This document shows positions 1 through 8,196 of a stretch of DNA of 64,000 nucleotides, one piece after another (position 1 is the stretch's first letter; the number at the start of each line of letters is the position of its first letter). Where the stretch lies: contig CABVBU010000002.1 in assembly GCA_902496665.1 (NCBI GenBank), forward strand, positions 62,001-126,000. Direction: 5' to 3'. The position numbers and the translations under genes were made by a program. Origin of the DNA: an uncultured Clostridium sp. (lineage in GTDB: Bacteria > Bacillota > Clostridia > Lachnospirales > Lachnospiraceae). The notes under the pieces were generated by a model. It saw nothing but the letters and a program-made list of their open reading frames with translations. It was not told where the DNA came from and ran no database searches.

Positions 1-591
1 GTGATCACGGAGAGCGGTTCCTCCATGGCGGGAGTCGTTCCCGGAGACAAGCTGACACTGGAGCAGCTTCTTTACGGCCTTTTGATCCCGTCCGGAAACG
101 ACGCGGCGAACGCTATCGCGGTCCACATGGGCGGATCCATCGAGGGTTTTGTGAAAATGATGAATGGGGAAGCTGTACGGATCGGTGCCACAGGGACACA
201 TTTTGCGAATGCCAACGGTCTGACAAACGCGGACCACTATATGACCGCCTACGACCTCTATTTGATGTTCCATGAGGCGTTAAAGTATGAGAAGTTCCGG
301 GATATTATCGGGACGAAGACATACACGGCATCCTATAAGGGGGCGGACGGATCGGATAAGACCGCATCCTGGAGTGTCAGCAACTACTACATGCTCGGAA
401 AGAAAGAGATGCCGGAGGGCCTCTCCGTATTCGGAGGAAAGACCGGAACCACCCAGGCGGCGGGCTACTGCCTGATCATGGGGGAGAAGGACGCGGACGG
501 AAAAGAGTACGCATCTGTTGTGATGCATGCGGACAGCCGCGATGCCCTCTATTCGGATATGTCGACGATCATGGAGAAGATCGACCGATAG
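1..591 (+). CDS. D-alanyl-D-alanine carboxypeptidase (S11 family), 3' part
   Basis: This is the C-terminal part of a penicillin-binding D,D-carboxypeptidase that trims the terminal D-Ala from peptidoglycan stem peptides outside the membrane. The visible part carries the SxN motif (Ser-Gly-Asn, about residues 31-33 of the visible segment) and the KTG motif (Lys-Thr-Gly-Thr, about residue 148). The SxxK nucleophile motif lies upstream of the window, so the gene is cut at its 5' end and the GTG at base 1 is not a credible start. The protein ends just after the catalytic domain, without the C-terminal beta domain and membrane anchor found in PBP5. It could be of the DacF sporulation type, but the visible part cannot decide this. 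A strong terminator follows. Confidence 0.9.
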   Translation: MITESGSSMAGVVPGDKLTLEQLLYGLLIPSGNDAANAIAVHMGGSIEGFVKMMNGEAVRIGATGTHFANANGLTNADHYMTAYDLYLMFHEALKYEKFRDIIGTKTYTASYKGADGSDKTASWSVSNYYMLGKKEMPEGLSVFGGKTGTTQAAGYCLIMGEKDADGKEYASVVMHADSRDALYSDMSTIMEKIDR

Positions 592-620
592 CGGAAAACG
601 GGAAGAAAAATACTTGAATG

Positions 621-672
621 AACAGGACATGAAAGTTTTCGGGTGATTCGAAGGCTTTCATGTCCTGTTTTT
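621..672 (+). terminator. Rho-independent terminator after the carboxypeptidase gene
   Basis: A 15-bp perfect stem (621-635 with 655-669) with a 19-base loop runs into a short run of T. It lies 30 bases after the carboxypeptidase stop codon. Confidence 0.9.
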
Positions 673-773
673 GCTCCCGGGCATCCGTAAAGAACTGTCG
701 GCGGCAGATTCTGCAGGTGCTGGAAGTACATTCTGCTTTTGTATGAAATTATTTCGAAATTTAGAAATAATGG

Positions 774-802
774 TTGCAAATTTTCAGCAAATAGTCTATA
801 AT
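774..802 (+). promoter_or_regulatory. sigma-A type promoter for the P-loop gene
   Basis: TTGCAA (774-779) and TATAAT (797-802) are separated by 17 bases. The promoter lies about 60 bases upstream of the P-loop protein at 862, with an AGGAGG ribosome site in between. Confidence 0.8.
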
Positions 803-861
803 GAATTTACAAACAAGAGATTTTTTATACAAAATATATAAAATCCAAGGAGGAGTGCATT

Positions 862-1281
862 ATGGTTCAGATTATCGCAGGACGGAAGGGAAAAGGAAAA
901 ACTAAATATTTACTTGACATGGCTAACACAGCTGTGAAAGAGGCAAAAGGTTCAATCGTTTACCTTGATAAGAGTTCGAAACATATGTACGAGCTTAACA
1001 ATAAGATCCGCTTAATCAATGTGGCGGAGTTTTCTGTAAATACGGCTGAAGGTTTTATCGGTTTCATCTGCGGAATTATTTCCCAGGATCATGATCTCGA
1101 GGCGATGTATCTCGACAGCTTCTTGAAGCTTGCCGGTCTTGAGGGAGAAGATATCACTGCAACTCTCGCAGAACTGGATCAGATCAGTACAAAGTACCAT
1201 GTAAACTTTGTATTAAGCATATCCATGGATGGTGAAGAACTTCCGGAATCTGCAAAAGATATGGTACTGGTAGCTTTATAA
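862..1281 (+). CDS. Small P-loop protein of unknown function
   Basis: The 139-residue protein begins with a Walker A motif (GRKGKGKT, about residues 7-14). It continues with alternating hydrophobic and acidic stretches consistent with a compact P-loop NTPase fold. I see no clear Walker B or family-specific motif. The start is an ATG preceded by a strong AGGAGG site, and the gene has its own promoter (774-802) and terminator (1309-1347), so it is a single-gene unit. I recall short P-loop proteins being present in many Lachnospiraceae, but I cannot assign a function. The sequence resembles the nucleotide-binding core of an ATPase without its effector domain. Confidence 0.8.
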   Translation: MVQIIAGRKGKGKTKYLLDMANTAVKEAKGSIVYLDKSSKHMYELNNKIRLINVAEFSVNTAEGFIGFICGIISQDHDLEAMYLDSFLKLAGLEGEDITATLAELDQISTKYHVNFVLSISMDGEELPESAKDMVLVAL

Positions 1282-1308
1282 AATAATCGCTCCTTCCTAT
1301 ATAAGAGT

Positions 1309-1347
1309 ACATAAACACCTGCCTGGCGGCGGGTGTTTATGTTTTAT
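1309..1347 (+). terminator. Rho-independent terminator after the P-loop gene
   Basis: An 11-bp stem (1309-1319 with 1332-1342) around a GC-rich loop is followed by TTTTAT. It separates the single-gene unit from the ylxM-ffh operon. Confidence 0.85.
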
Positions 1348-1457
1348 GGAAAAATGAAAGGCCCGGTTTAACGGGATATTTCCAGGTCAGAGGATATGTA
1401 TTGCCAAGTGTCTGAAAAGAAAAAATCAAAAATAAATAAAACGTCAAGCAAAAACAC

Positions 1458-1486
1458 TTGACAACCATCTTCGTTTATAGTATGAT
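1458..1486 (+). promoter_or_regulatory. Promoter of the ylxM-ffh operon
   Basis: A consensus TTGACA (1458-1463) is followed after 17 bases by TATGAT (1481-1486). The ATG of ylxM lies only 18 bases after the -10 box, so the transcript has a very short leader. Confidence 0.85.
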
Positions 1487-1503
1487 ATCGCAGGTGACCT
1501 GAT

Positions 1504-1845
1504 ATGGAAAAAATTGTAGCACAGGGTCTTCTGTATGATTTCTATGGAGAGCTCTTAACGGAGCACCAGCGGCGTGTATATGAAGATGTGGTATTTAATG
1601 ACATGTCCCTCAGCGAGATCGCCGAAGAGCAGGGAATCAGCAGACAGGGTGTGCATGACCTGGTGAAGCGCTGTGACAAGATTCTTTCCGGATACGAGGA
1701 AAAACTGAAGCTTGTCGAGAAATTCAACCAGACAAAGAAAATGGTAGAAGAGATTAAGGAACTGGCTGGCCAATATAAAAAGGACGGCGACCGATCCCTG
1801 ATCGACAGGATCGAAGCAATTTCCGAGGAGATCGGGAAGCTGTAA
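1504..1845 (+). CDS. ylxM: YlxM family DNA-binding protein
   Basis: The 113-residue protein has a sigma-70 region 4-like helix-turn-helix in its first half (segment around LSEIAEEQGISRQGVHD, about residues 37-54) and a charged coiled-coil second half. YlxM proteins are encoded just upstream of ffh in Firmicutes and are thought to act with, or regulate, the signal recognition particle. Here only 18 bases separate it from ffh, and it is the first gene after a strong promoter. The neighbourhood and the length of about 110 residues are the family's usual ones. Confidence 0.93.
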   Translation: MEKIVAQGLLYDFYGELLTEHQRRVYEDVVFNDMSLSEIAEEQGISRQGVHDLVKRCDKILSGYEEKLKLVEKFNQTKKMVEEIKELAGQYKKDGDRSLIDRIEAISEEIGKL

Positions 1846-1863
1846 GCCAGAGGGAGAGTTTTC

Positions 1864-3228
1864 ATGGCATTTGAAAGTTTAGCCGATAAATTACAGAATG
1901 TCTTTAAAAACTTAAGAGGCAAAGGAAGACTGACAGAGGCAGATGTAAAAGCTGCTCTGAAGGAAGTCAAGATGGCTCTCCTGGAAGCCGATGTAAGTTT
2001 TAAAGTTGTTAAACAGTTTATCAGTTCTGTACAGGAGCGTGCGATCGGACAGGATGTCTTAGAGAGCCTGACTCCGGGACAGATGGTAATAAAAATCGTA
2101 AATGAGGAACTCGTAAAGCTTATGGGTTCCGAGACCACAGAGATTGCCTTAAAGCCCCAGAATGAGATCACCGTGATCATGATGATCGGACTTCAGGGTG
2201 CCGGTAAAACAACGACTACGGCAAAGCTTGCCGGAAAGTTTAAGGCGAAGGGCAGAAAGCCGCTCCTTGCGGCCTGCGACGTTTACCGTCCTGCTGCGAT
2301 CAAGCAGTTACAGGTAAACGGTGAAAAAGTCGGAGTTCCGGTCTTCACGATGGGTGATAACCAGAATCCGGTGAATATCGCGAAAGCCGCTGTGGAACAT
2401 GCCAGAAAAGAAGGCATGAATCTCGTATTCCTCGATACGGCAGGACGTCTTCAGATCGATGAGTCCATGATGGATGAACTCGTCAATATCAAGGAAGCCG
2501 TTGAAGTCGACCAGACGATTCTCGTTGTCGACGCGATGACCGGTCAGGATGCAGTAAATGTAGCCGGAAGCTTCAATGATAAGATCGGCGTCGATGGCGT
2601 GATCTTAACAAAGCTTGATGGTGATACGCGAGGCGGTGCAGCGTTATCCATTCGTGCCGTAACGGGAAAACCGATCCTCTACGTCGGTATGGGCGAGAAG
2701 CTCTCCGATCTGGAACAGTTTTATCCGGACCGTATGGCTTCGAGAATCCTTGGAATGGGTGATATCCTTTCCCTGATCGAGAAAGCCGAGTTTGAGGTGA
2801 GCGAAGAGAAGGCGAAGGAAATGAGCCAGAAACTTCGCAAAGCAGAATTTGATTTTAACGATTTCCTGGATCAGATGCGCCAGATCAAAAAGATGGGCGG
2901 CATGAACAGCATCTTAAACATGATGCCGGGAATGTCTCAGATGAAGGGAAATGTTGAAATAGACGAGAAATCCATGGATAAAGTGGAGGCGATCATTCTC
3001 TCCATGACGAAGGAAGAGCGGGCGAATCCGTCCCTCTTAAATCCGTCGAGAAAACAGAGGATCGCGAAGGGTGCCGGAGTAGATATTGCCGAGGTGAACC
3101 GGATCGTCAAACAGTTTGAACAGTCGAAAAAGCTTATGAAGCAGCTTCCTGGAATGATGGGAGGCGGAAAGCGGAAAGGGCTTGGCGGACTGGGCGGCAT
3201 GCTTGGAAAGATGAAATTACCTTTCTAA
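1864..3228 (+). CDS. ffh: Signal recognition particle protein Ffh
   Basis: Ffh is the SRP54-type GTPase that, with the small SRP RNA and FtsY, delivers nascent membrane and secreted proteins to the translocon. The 454-residue protein has the helical N domain (about 1-90), the G domain with P-loop GLQGAGKTTTT (about 106-116), DTAGR (about 190) and TKLDGD (about 247). The methionine-rich M domain runs from about 330 to the end. The C-terminal tail is rich in Gly, Lys and Met. It is co-transcribed with ylxM and sits directly before rpsP, the standard Firmicutes order. Confidence 0.98.
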   Translation: MAFESLADKLQNVFKNLRGKGRLTEADVKAALKEVKMALLEADVSFKVVKQFISSVQERAIGQDVLESLTPGQMVIKIVNEELVKLMGSETTEIALKPQNEITVIMMIGLQGAGKTTTTAKLAGKFKAKGRKPLLAACDVYRPAAIKQLQVNGEKVGVPVFTMGDNQNPVNIAKAAVEHARKEGMNLVFLDTAGRLQIDESMMDELVNIKEAVEVDQTILVVDAMTGQDAVNVAGSFNDKIGVDGVILTKLDGDTRGGAALSIRAVTGKPILYVGMGEKLSDLEQFYPDRMASRILGMGDILSLIEKAEFEVSEEKAKEMSQKLRKAEFDFNDFLDQMRQIKKMGGMNSILNMMPGMSQMKGNVEIDEKSMDKVEAIILSMTKEERANPSLLNPSRKQRIAKGAGVDIAEVNRIVKQFEQSKKLMKQLPGMMGGGKRKGLGGLGGMLGKMKLPF

Positions 3229-3307
3229 ATACCGCAATTTATGATAAGAAGGCAAATGCGATTCCCGCATGGCTGATAAACGAAAAAACCAAGGAGGTGA
3301 AATTGTC

Positions 3308-3550
3308 ATGGCAGTTAAGATGAGATTAAGAAGAATGGGTCAGAAGAAGGCTCCTTTCTATAGAATTATCGTTGCAGATTCCCGTTCCCCGAGAGACGGT
3401 CGCTTCATCGAAGAGGTTGGATACTACGATCCGAACACAGAGCCGAGCACCATCAAATTCGACGAGGAAGCAGCTAAGAAGTGGTTAGGAACAGGCGCTC
3501 AGCCGACTGAGACTGTTGCTAAGCTCTTAAAGGCAGCCGGTATCCAGTAA
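3308..3550 (+). CDS. rpsP: 30S ribosomal protein bS16
   Basis: The 80-residue protein starts MAVKMRLRRMGQKKAPFYRI, the conserved N-terminus of bS16, which stabilises the 5' domain of 16S rRNA. The ATG at 3308 is chosen over an upstream in-frame ATG (3269) because a consensus AAGGAGGTGA (3292-3301) sits at the right distance from 3308 and because the protein then matches the usual bS16 length. It belongs to the ylxM-ffh operon and is followed 14 bases later by khpA. Confidence 0.97.
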   Translation: MAVKMRLRRMGQKKAPFYRIIVADSRSPRDGRFIEEVGYYDPNTEPSTIKFDEEAAKKWLGTGAQPTETVAKLLKAAGIQ

Positions 3551-3564
3551 TCGAGGTGGATTCA

Positions 3565-3792
3565 ATGAAGGAATTGGTAGAAGTTATCGCCAAAGCGCTG
3601 GTTGATAATCCAGATGAAGTCGTTGTTACGGAATCTGAAAAAGAAGAAGAGATCGTCATTGAGCTTAAGGTTGCCCCGACCGATATGGGAAAGGTGATCG
3701 GAAAGCAGGGAAGGATCGCGAAAGCCATCCGCTCCGTTGTGAAGGCAGCTTCTTCCAAGATGGATAAGAAAGTGATTGTTGAAATTCAGTAA
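3565..3792 (+). CDS. khpA: KH-domain RNA-binding protein KhpA
   Basis: The 75-residue protein is essentially one KH domain with the GxxG loop (Gly-Lys-Gln-Gly within GKVIGKQGRIAKAI, about residues 40-53). KhpA binds RNA as a homodimer or with KhpB and influences cell elongation and division in Firmicutes. The ATG at 3565 fits the GAGGTGGA site at 3553-3560 and gives the normal length; a GTG at 3556 in the same frame overlaps that site. Its place between rpsP and rimM is the conserved one. Confidence 0.94.
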   Translation: MKELVEVIAKALVDNPDEVVVTESEKEEEIVIELKVAPTDMGKVIGKQGRIAKAIRSVVKAASSKMDKKVIVEIQ

Positions 3793-3798
3793 TCGTGA

Positions 3799-3840
3799 GG
3801 GACTGTGGGCAGGATTTTTCCCGGCTGCAGTCCCCTTTCT
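3799..3840 (+). terminator. Hairpin between khpA and rimM
   Basis: GGGACTG (3799-3805) pairs with CAGTCCC (3828-3834), followed by CTTTCT. It resembles a weak terminator or a transcript-processing hairpin inside the operon and may lower expression of the downstream genes. Confidence 0.5.
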
Positions 3841-3857
3841 GTCATTAAGGAGACAAT

Positions 3858-4373
3858 ATGGAAAAATATCTTCGCGTAGGCGTCATTACCTCCCCGCACG
3901 GCGTGCGCGGCGAGGTGAAGGTCTATCCGACCACGGATGATGTGATGCGCTTTAAAAAATTAGATAAAGTGATTCTGGATCTCGGAAGAGGAGAGACACG
4001 GGAGTTAAAGATCCGTCAGGTGAAATTCTTTAAAAATATGGTCATCCTGAAATTTGACGGCGTGGATACCATGAATGAGGTGGAAGGCTGGCGTCAGAAG
4101 GATCTTTTGATCACGAGAGACCAGGCGATCCCGCTGGAGGAGGATGAGTTCTTTATCACAGACCTCATCGGACTTAACGTCATCACGGACGAGGGAGAGA
4201 CACTTGGAACCTTGACGGATGTCATGGAGACCGGAGCGAATGATGTGTACTGCGTGAAGACACCGGAGGGAAAAGAGCTTCTTCTCCCGGCGATCCGCGA
4301 CTGCATCCTGGACGTGGATCTCGACAAGGAAGAAATGCTTGTACATGTTCTTCCGGGACTTCTTGATCTGTAG
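3858..4373 (+). CDS. rimM: 16S rRNA processing protein RimM
   Basis: RimM helps mature the 3' major domain of 16S rRNA and binds S19. The 171-residue protein has the N-terminal RimM barrel (VGVITSPHGVRGEVKV, about residues 7-22) and a C-terminal PRC-barrel domain with LLLPAIRDCI near residue 145. The start has an AAGGAG site at 3846-3852. The stop lies 10 bases before trmD, and rimM-trmD-rplS is a conserved order. Confidence 0.97.
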   Translation: MEKYLRVGVITSPHGVRGEVKVYPTTDDVMRFKKLDKVILDLGRGETRELKIRQVKFFKNMVILKFDGVDTMNEVEGWRQKDLLITRDQAIPLEEDEFFITDLIGLNVITDEGETLGTLTDVMETGANDVYCVKTPEGKELLLPAIRDCILDVDLDKEEMLVHVLPGLLDL

Positions 4374-4383
4374 GGAGGCTGCG

Positions 4384-5190
4384 ATGAATTTTCATGTGCT
4401 TACCCTGTTCCCGGAAATGATCATGAACGGTCTGGAGACGAGTATTCTCGGCCGCGCGGCTGCAAAGGGAATCGTATCCTTTGAGGCGGTGAATATCCGT
4501 GACTATACGCTAGAGCGCCACGGCAAGGTGGATGACTATCCGTACGGAGGAGGAGCCGGGATGGTCATGCAGGCGGAGCCGATCTACCGCGCTTACGAGG
4601 CCCTTGTGGAGAAGATCGGAAAGAAACCGCGCGTGATCTACATGACACCTCAGGGCCAGACCTTCAACCAGAGCATCGCGGAAGATCTCGCGAAGGAGGA
4701 AGATCTGGTGTTCCTCTGCGGCCATTATGAAGGCGTGGATGAGCGTGTCCTCGAGATGATCGCTACAGATTATCTCTCCGCAGGAGACTATGTCCTCACT
4801 GGCGGCGAGCTTCCGGCGATGATGATGATCGACTGCATCTCAAGACTTGTGCCGGGAGTGCTGAACAACAATGTGTCCGCGGAGTTTGAAACGTTCCATG
4901 ACAACCTCTTGGAATATCCCCAGTACACCCGTCCAGAAGTATTTATGGGTAAAAAAGTGCCGGATATCCTGCTTTCCGGACATCACGCGAACGTGGAGAA
5001 ATGGCGCAGGGAACAGTCCATTATCCGCACATTAAAGAACCGTCCAGAGCTTCTTGGAGATGCGGTCCTGTCGAAGAAGGAGCAGAAGTTTTTAGATGAA
5101 CTGCTGAGACAGCAGGAGGCGGAGAACGCTCAGAAGGTCGAAAATGAAGAGAAAGCTGCGGTGGAACATGACGGGGAAGAGACTGTCTGA
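4384..5190 (+). CDS. trmD: tRNA (guanine-37-N1)-methyltransferase TrmD
   Basis: TrmD is a SPOUT-class methyltransferase that makes m1G37 in tRNAs and prevents +1 frameshifting. The ATG at 4384 gives MNFHVLTLFPEMI, the family N-terminus, and has a GGGAGG site at 4373-4378; an in-frame ATG further upstream lies inside rimM. The knot region includes YPYGGGAGMVM (about 54-64), LCGHYEGVDER (about 111-121) and YVLTGGELPAM (about 134-144). The 268-residue protein carries an acidic, low-complexity tail after about residue 240 that is not part of the catalytic fold. Confidence 0.97.
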   Translation: MNFHVLTLFPEMIMNGLETSILGRAAAKGIVSFEAVNIRDYTLERHGKVDDYPYGGGAGMVMQAEPIYRAYEALVEKIGKKPRVIYMTPQGQTFNQSIAEDLAKEEDLVFLCGHYEGVDERVLEMIATDYLSAGDYVLTGGELPAMMMIDCISRLVPGVLNNNVSAEFETFHDNLLEYPQYTRPEVFMGKKVPDILLSGHHANVEKWRREQSIIRTLKNRPELLGDAVLSKKEQKFLDELLRQQEAENAQKVENEEKAAVEHDGEETV

Positions 5191-5258
5191 TCCATGCAGC
5201 AGCTGGAAAAATGAGACTTTTGGCCAGCAAAATTTTGTGCGATTTTTGAGAAAACCGC

Positions 5259-5287
5259 TTGCATTTTGGCTGGCGGTATGGTAAAAT
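5259..5287 (+). promoter_or_regulatory. Promoter of rplS within an inverted repeat
   Basis: TTGCAT (5259-5264) and TAAAAT (5282-5287) have a 17-base spacer. The -35 box and spacer overlap the right arm of an imperfect inverted repeat (left arm 5223-5233, right arm 5263-5274). Confidence 0.75.
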
Positions 5288-5293
5288 ACAAAA

Positions 5294-5418
5294 CTGTGGT
5301 ATCCGAAAGACGGGGAAACCCTGTCGATACGGAGGCTTAAATAATAAGAGATGGTCCGCTGCCGCAGGAAAAGATGATGCGGGTAAGAACATCGAATACT
5401 TTAAGGAGGTTCATATCA
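5294..5418 (+). ncRNA. Candidate L19 leader RNA upstream of rplS
   Basis: The expected transcript start near 5294 leaves a leader of about 125 bases before rplS. It contains a clear two-part stem: GTATC with GATAC, enclosing GACGGGG with CCCTGTC, at about 5299-5332. Firmicutes rplS genes are known to have an autoregulatory L19 leader, so this is the most likely identity. I could not test the sequence against the family model. Confidence 0.5.
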
Positions 5419-5766
5419 ATGAACGACATTATCAAGAATATCGAAGCTGCACAGTTAAAAGAGTCTGTACCGAGCTTCAACGTAGGTGACACTGTAAGAG
5501 TATCCGCTAAGATCAAAGAGGGAAACCGTGAGAGAATCCAGATTTTCGAGGGTACAGTTATCAAGAGACAGAACGGCGGCGTTAGAGAGACTTTCACAGT
5601 AAGAAAGAACTCCAACGGTATCGGCGTTGAGAAGACATGGCCGCTTCATTCCCCGTCTGTTGAGAACGTTGAGGTTGTCAGAAGAGGTAAAGTTCGTCGT
5701 GCGAAACTTTACTACTTAAGAACAAGAGTAGGTAAGGCAGCAAAGGTTAAAGAATTAGTAAAATAA
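5419..5766 (+). CDS. rplS: 50S ribosomal protein bL19
   Basis: The 115-residue protein is bL19, which lies at the interface of the ribosomal subunits. The ATG at 5419 with AAGGAGG (5403-5409) gives MNDIIKNIEAAQLKESVPSF, the normal N-terminus; an upstream in-frame ATG would add a non-conserved extension. Conserved stretches include GDTVRVSAKIKEGNRERIQ and the basic C-terminal GKVRRAKLYYLR. It has its own promoter and leader in addition to read-through from trmD, and a terminator follows at 5796-5827. Confidence 0.97.
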   Translation: MNDIIKNIEAAQLKESVPSFNVGDTVRVSAKIKEGNRERIQIFEGTVIKRQNGGVRETFTVRKNSNGIGVEKTWPLHSPSVENVEVVRRGKVRRAKLYYLRTRVGKAAKVKELVK

Positions 5767-5795
5767 TTCATAACTGTACAGAGAGTCAGTAGATC

Positions 5796-5827
5796 AAAGG
5801 GGCAATGAAAATTGTCCCTTTGTTTTT
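5796..5827 (+). terminator. Terminator after rplS
   Basis: An 11-bp stem (5796-5806 with 5811-5821, one G-U pair) with a GAAA loop is followed by GTTTTT. It ends the ribosomal operon. Confidence 0.9.
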
Positions 5828-5883
5828 AATATTTATGAAAGCGCTGTCACGGAACAATTGCCTTTCAGAGAGGGGGCCTTGCC

Positions 5884-6429
5884 ATGGAATTTTTTGAGGA
5901 AAAGGAACCGAACAGACTTCACCGGATCACGGAATGGGCGGTCGACTGCGCAGTCATGGTTGCCCTTGCGTGTTATCTTGTGTTTTGTTTTGGAAGCAGG
6001 GTCGAGATGAATGGAAGTTCCATGAAGCCCGTGCTGGAATCCGGAGATGTGGTATTGATGAACCGCCTGTCCTACGATATCGGGAAACCGAACCGGCTTG
6101 ATGTCGTTGTGTTTGAGCGGGAAGGGCAGCAGCCTGGAATCAAGCGGATCATCGGACTTCCGGGGGAAACGGTCCAGATCAAAAACGGGGCCATCTATAT
6201 CAATGGGGAACTCTTAAAGGCGGAGGACGGTCTTGGCGAGGCTACGATCGCCGGGGCAGCCGAATATCCGGTGGAGCTTGGGGATGACGAATATTTTCTC
6301 CTGGGCGACAACCGGGAATCAAGTGAAGACAGCCGGTTTTCCGGCATTGGAAATATAAAACGGGAAAATCTCATCGGACGCGTCTGGCTGCGGTTTCAGC
6401 CATTTTCCAGACTTGGTTTCGTCCGGTAG
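5884..6429 (+). CDS. lepB: Signal peptidase I
   Basis: This is the membrane-bound serine protease that removes signal peptides from exported proteins. The 181-residue protein has one N-terminal membrane segment (about residues 17-38), then the serine motif NGSSMKP (about 43-49), the catalytic lysine in IKRIIGLPGE (about 86-95) and the GDNRESSEDSR motif (about 139-149). The single anchor and short length are typical of Gram-positive SipS-type enzymes. It has an AGAGAGGGGG site, and rbgA follows 24 bases later, probably in one transcript. Confidence 0.96.
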   Translation: MEFFEEKEPNRLHRITEWAVDCAVMVALACYLVFCFGSRVEMNGSSMKPVLESGDVVLMNRLSYDIGKPNRLDVVVFEREGQQPGIKRIIGLPGETVQIKNGAIYINGELLKAEDGLGEATIAGAAEYPVELGDDEYFLLGDNRESSEDSRFSGIGNIKRENLIGRVWLRFQPFSRLGFVR

Positions 6430-6453
6430 CAGGAAAGGACGGAGACAATTACT

Positions 6454-7317
6454 ATGAATATACAGTGGTATCCAGGCCATATGACAAAGGCGAAACGTGC
6501 CATGAAAGAGGACGTGAAGCTTGTAGACCTCGTGATCGAGCTCGTGGACGCGCGCGCGCCGTTAGCCAGCCGCAACCCGGATATTGACAGTCTCGCAGCT
6601 GGAAAAGGCCGTGTGATCCTTTTAAACAAGGCAGACCTCGCTTCTGAGAAGGCAAACGCGGCGTGGATCACTTACTTTGAGAGCCAGGGCTTCCAGGTCA
6701 TGAAGATCGACGCGAGGGCGAAGGCAACCTTAAAGCAGTTGAATGCCCTGATCCAGGAGGCATGTAAGGAGAAGATCGAGCGCGACAGAAGACGCGGAAT
6801 CTTAAACCGCCCGGTGCGCGCCATGGTGGTGGGGATCCCGAACGTGGGAAAATCCACCTTCATTAACAGTTTTGCCGGAAAGGCGGCTGCGAAGACCGGA
6901 AATAAGCCTGGCGTCACAAAAGGAAATCAGTGGATCCGCTTAAACAAGCAGGTGGAGCTTCTTGACACCCCAGGTATCTTATGGCCAAAATTTGAGGACC
7001 AGAGGGTGGGACTTTTGCTGGCATTTTTAGGTTCCATCAACGATGAGATCCTGGAAAAAGATGAGCTGGCATCCGAGCTTGCGGACTATCTCAGGAATAT
7101 CACTCCGGGACTCTTAAAGGAGCGCTATGGAATCGAGGAGAACGGAAAGAAACCGTATGAGCTTCTCGATGAGATCGCGGCAGCCCGCGCATGTCTGACG
7201 AAAGGCGGAGTGAATGATCTCACGAAGGCTGCGAGACTGCTGCTCGATGAATTCCGGGGCGGAAAGCTTGGAAGGATTACGCTGGAGATGCCGGAAAAGA
7301 AAGAGGAAGCGAAATAA
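6454..7317 (+). CDS. rbgA: Ribosome biogenesis GTPase RbgA (YlqF)
   Basis: RbgA is a circularly permuted GTPase needed for late assembly of the 50S subunit. The motif order shows the permutation: NKAD (G4, residues 58-61) precedes the P-loop GIPNVGKST (G1, about 128-136) and DTPGILWPK (G3, about 173). The 287-residue length and the C-terminal ANTAR-like helical region are normal. It follows lepB and precedes rnhB, as in many Firmicutes. Confidence 0.97.
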   Translation: MNIQWYPGHMTKAKRAMKEDVKLVDLVIELVDARAPLASRNPDIDSLAAGKGRVILLNKADLASEKANAAWITYFESQGFQVMKIDARAKATLKQLNALIQEACKEKIERDRRRGILNRPVRAMVVGIPNVGKSTFINSFAGKAAAKTGNKPGVTKGNQWIRLNKQVELLDTPGILWPKFEDQRVGLLLAFLGSINDEILEKDELASELADYLRNITPGLLKERYGIEENGKKPYELLDEIAAARACLTKGGVNDLTKAARLLLDEFRGGKLGRITLEMPEKKEEAK

Positions 7318-7454
7318 TATAGAACTCTGAAAATACAGAGGGATGCAGATATTTCCTGGAAATATTCAGATGATGATTGTTTTGATGAAATGAAAGGGGA
7401 GAATCTGCGCATGCAGGCAGAGAAATTATGTGAGGATAAGGAGCAGGGCAGAAT

Positions 7455-8099
7455 ATGGCAAGACGGGTGCTGACGGGAGAAAAACTGGAGAAGGAACTGG
7501 AACGTCTCTCTCTTATGCGGGAATTTGAGAGACAGTATGAGGATTGCGCGTTCATCTGTGGAATCGATGAGGCAGGCCGTGGACCTCTTGCGGGTCCTGT
7601 AGCAGCCGGTGCGGCGATTCTGCCGAAGGATTGCCAGATCCTTTATCTGAATGACTCAAAGAAGCTCTCAGAGAGCCGTAGAGAGGAACTGTTCTTGGAG
7701 ATCAAGGAGAAAGCCGTCGCCTGGTCGGTGGGAATCGTGGGTCCGGAGCGGATCGATGAAATCAACATCTTGCAGGCAACCTACGAGGCGATGCGACAGG
7801 CCATCTCGAAGCTCGATCCGGTGCCGCAGGTCCTCTTAAACGACGCGGTGACGATCCCGGGTGTTGCGATTCCCCAGGTACCGATCATCAAGGGCGACGC
7901 GAAGAGCGTTTCTATCGCGGCAGCCAGCATCCTCGCAAAGGTGACCAGGGACCATATGATGGAGGAGTACGATAAGGATTATCCGGAGTATGGTTTTGCG
8001 AAGCATAAAGGATACGGAACTCCAGCGCATATCAAGGCGCTCAAGGAATTTGGGCCGACACCGATCCACAGACGGACGTTTATTACCAAATTTGTATAA
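7455..8099 (+). CDS. rnhB: Ribonuclease HII
   Basis: RNase HII cuts the RNA strand of RNA-DNA hybrids and starts removal of single ribonucleotides from DNA. The 214-residue protein carries the catalytic motif DEAGRGPLAGPV (about residues 38-49), the NDSKKLSE stretch (about 65) and the later conserved KVTRDHMM segment (about 155). A 137-base gap separates it from rbgA and has no clear promoter, so co-transcription is likely. The next gene, yraN, is its usual partner. Confidence 0.97.
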   Translation: MARRVLTGEKLEKELERLSLMREFERQYEDCAFICGIDEAGRGPLAGPVAAGAAILPKDCQILYLNDSKKLSESRREELFLEIKEKAVAWSVGIVGPERIDEINILQATYEAMRQAISKLDPVPQVLLNDAVTIPGVAIPQVPIIKGDAKSVSIAAASILAKVTRDHMMEEYDKDYPEYGFAKHKGYGTPAHIKALKEFGPTPIHRRTFITKFV

Positions 8100-8196
8100 A
8101 CTGGCAGGATCACGGATCAGGTGTAAACAGAGAATAAAAATGTTTATGCAGCTGCAAGAGATGAGCTGTATGGACTGTATTGTCATAAATCGGGGG

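Noticed and set aside
1542..2180. Minus-strand ORF of 212 codons opposite ylxM-ffh
   Set aside because: Ser/Thr-rich product typical of an antisense frame; overlaps two conserved genes.
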